Below are positions 61,416 through 64,000 of a DNA stretch of 64,000 nucleotides, one piece after another; the first letter of the stretch is position 1; the number at the start of each line of letters is the position of its first letter. The stretch comes from Pisaster brevispinus. Taxonomy: Eukaryota > Echinodermata > Asteroidea > Forcipulatida > Asteriidae. The position numbers were made by a program, and so were the translations under genes. The stretch covers positions 558,001 through 622,000 of the forward strand of contig JAMKCF010000032.1 in assembly GCA_023634235.1 (NCBI GenBank), in the 5' to 3' direction. The notes below the pieces were generated by a model, which was given only the letters and a program-made list of their open reading frames with translations, did not search any database and was not told where the DNA came from.

Positions 61416-64000
61416 GGTAATGAAGCATGGAATCCTCAAAGAGGGACTGCAATGTAACCCGTAAACCCAAAGGATACCAGTGAAAACCATCAAAAAGAGA
61501 ATACCAACACAATATAGTCAGAGGCAGATGCGAGGCTTCTGATCCTGTGGGATTCGAACTGAGGACCATAATCAGAATGTAACACGGAACCAACTTATGG
61601 AAATAGTTAAGTCAAAGGTTATGAATGGCGTGTATTCGCAGTGCTTTGGGGGTTTGATTAGGTAAGCCGTACTACTGAGATCGGATTAAGTTTCAACATA
61701 ATTTTTCAGAGTTCAGTTTGACGCGGTCAAATATTAACTTGAACAGCATTCAATCCATGTCTCTAATTAGCGTCCATGTTGGGTTTCATGTCAAAGGCCT
61801 AACCTTTAAATTTAAGTTCGGAAAAAAGAAGGTCGCGTCAAACCCAACTCTTGGACACTGTCGCCAGTAAGAAATGCAACAAGATAGTCCCACTGGTTTT
61901 TAGGCTGACAATGACCTGGGCCAACTCGACCGCGCAATGTCGCCCGAGTGAAAGGGGATCGTATCCGTGCACCTTTCCAGTCCCCAATTTCAAGTCCACT
62001 CGGACATGCTGCACGCATTCCACACGCTCTGTGTTCCCGGGAGATTTTGCAACATATCGTGTTCGAATAAGAGATTACGTTTACCGCCATGCTTTGCATG
62101 TTTGCCCATACGGTTGCTGAATGCTGGTTGGCAACAAGAGCGCTAATACAGCACCAAATTAATGCAGTATATAGGTCAAATGGGAAAGACTCAATTAAAA
62201 CCATTTACCAGTCTGTCTGTCGTGTGTCTGTAGAACGTTCTTCGCTTTGGAGGGTCGACTATAAACTCACAAGGCTTATTTAGCACAAAACGTGTAATCA
62301 AAGACACGGACTATGAAATGGGTTCAATTCTTCTCACTATGTACCTGTTGATTTCACAAATAGCTAAGACGACTTGTCAATACCATAATAGTGATTTGTT
62401 TTGTGACATCACACTTTGCATTGTACAAGTGCTGGTACCGACTTCACAATGAGCTAACATTGATCTTAATGTGTCAATCTTAAGTGAATACGTAGCAAAA
62501 CTGAGGAAGTTCGTGTGAAGTGCAGAAGCCCACTGCACTGCGAGCTATTGTTATTGCCGTGAACTTAATTAACTGTCACAGGATATGAGGGGAGTGTACA
62601 ATATACGTTGATATCTTTAAGGCATTTGCATTGAACTCAGTGTTGTTGTGGGTTTTTATTTTATTTTCATGGCAATTATTTGAAACAACCAGGTACTTCT
62701 GCTTAAGGGCATTATACATTTCTATTGAAATGTCTTTACTCATCGTTTGAACTTAATGTTATGCCTACACAAACGTATAATTGTTCCAATAAAGTTAAAG
62801 CTGCAGTGCAGCCCGTGTTCTGGTTTTCTTGGGCCCGGCTAAAAAGAGGGGCGAGAGTGGTTGGTGGGTGGAGCTAATTTAAAGAGGGTGTGAGGATGTC
62901 AAATGGAGGGAAGTGTCTAAAGAAAAACAAATGTTCTACCATGTTCTCACTTGTCTGCCCCTCTCTTTGCTTCGCAATGGATCAATAGTGAATCGGTGTT
63001 ATTAGTAAAGTATTACAGGCAAGCGACAATACACATACAAACCCTCTATAAGTGATCGTATAGTTTTATTGTATGAATACCCACGTCTTGATTTCCGGAA
63101 CACTTCTTGGGGAACATGTTCGGTCTTTGTGGGGAGATACTGAGCGAGCATCGTCTATGAAAGGGTGTTGGAAAGTCCTGATTCATGAGCAGTGGTAAGT
63201 GACGAGTCCGAAATTACAGAGGGCAATGTGTGGACAATTCAGCTGGCTAGAGGCGATGACGGGAACGGGACGTTTTGGTTTTTAGGCACGGACACAGATC
63301 GTGCCGTGCCCTGGAATTCTGAATCATACTTCCTCCCGTTTGTGTTTGCCAAGCACTTTTCTCCGAGAGCCGACAATATTTGAACTTCTGAAATAAAATA
63401 CTTACTGGGTAAACCACGCAGACTATTCTACTGACATGCTGGAACACTGGAATCTGGTTTTTTCCTTCTTCCTTTTTTCAGCAGAATGTGGGAGGTACCA
63501 TAGAGTAAATCAAACCAAATTGCACAAATAATGGCACACGATGGACTACACAAGTACAGCATTAGGAAACAATTTCACAAAAATGATAAACAAATAGAGT
63601 GTCACTTAAGGACTGCGCACTCTTCCAGACAAAGTACAGGTATTTTATCAAACAGACAAAAAATAAACCCTTGATTCTGAAAGCTGACTGATTATAGAAG
63701 TCGAAACATAATCCTCCAGAGAAGTATTTCAGTCTGAAATACTGTCGAAGTAGAGAGAGAGAAAAAAGAAAAGAAAAGAATAACAGTCTTCAGAAAACAA
63801 CGTTGTTTAATGTAATTGCCGGATTAGAAACAAACACGTGTTTCACGCAGGACGTGCAAACAAAGCATTGATAATAATACAACTGTTTTTTCATTGATTT
63901 TACTGAAGACGTAACCACCAATTTTTCCAAAAGTTTAAAAAAAAAAAATTAAAAAAAACCACCAGTTGATCGTCCCCACCCTCATCCTTTTTTTAAAAAC
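61416..64000. other. no gene recognised
   Basis: 2.6 kb. On the minus strand, AGTTCGAATCCC near 61551-61562 resembles a Pol III B box, but no A box is found at the right distance. Purine-rich and A-rich runs near 63755-63780 and 63940. No supported gene. Confidence 0.4.

Noticed and set aside
61495..61600. B-box-like AGTTCGAATCCC on the minus strand
   Set aside because: No A box at the right distance and no match to the SINE heads in the window.

Overview
This is a 64 kb stretch of animal nuclear DNA, almost certainly from an echinoderm and probably a sea star. It is AT-rich and very gene-poor. It is crowded with tRNA-derived SINEs, small inverted-repeat (MITE-like) elements, satellites and minisatellites, and there is no operon structure, CRISPR array or bacterial signal. 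The echinoderm assignment rests on the one gene (a neuropeptide-type GPCR) and on repeat families I recall as abundant in sea star and related genomes. That recollection was not checked against a database.

Only one complete protein-coding gene can be supported: an intronless class A GPCR on the minus strand at 638-1678, next to the left edge. It resembles the vasopressin/oxytocin, neuropeptide S/CCAP and GnRH receptor clade, but carries unusual substitutions at three microswitch or core positions. Most other open frames are short, lack homology that I can recognise, or fall inside repeats. The largest of them (28139-29396) is an artefact of a long AAAT microsatellite.

Layout. 1-3.2 kb: GPCR and flanks. 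3.2-7.8 kb: a 167-bp tandem pair, an inverted-repeat element, a 132-bp TTAA-flanked element, a 23-bp minisatellite, a 300-bp foldback element, a 16-bp GC-rich array and the first member of a GGGTCA-rich MITE family. 10.5-11 kb: a 245-bp tandem duplication. 15.6 kb: a hairpin element. 16.4-16.9 kb: two SINEs. 17.4 and 23.3 kb: two inverted copies of a retroelement-tail-like sequence with covarying hairpins. 20-20.9 kb: a satellite with a 349-bp higher-order unit. 28-29.3 kb: a SINE with about 820 bp of AAAT tail, then a 212-bp hAT-type MITE with a perfect 8-bp target duplication. 31-43 kb: mixed MITE copies, a third long SINE, and two dispersed repeat pairs. 43.9, 24.8 and 51.4 kb: clusters of promoter-like motifs without an identifiable gene. 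45-64 kb: further MITE copies, microsatellites, a 57-bp GTACTC array and long unannotated stretches.

The genes do not form a pathway here. The window is best read as a single receptor gene beside a large intergenic (or intronic) tract shaped by transposons. The best leads for follow-up are the covarying RNA-like hairpins, the MITE family that spreads palindromic nuclear-receptor-type half-sites, and the altered microswitches of the receptor.
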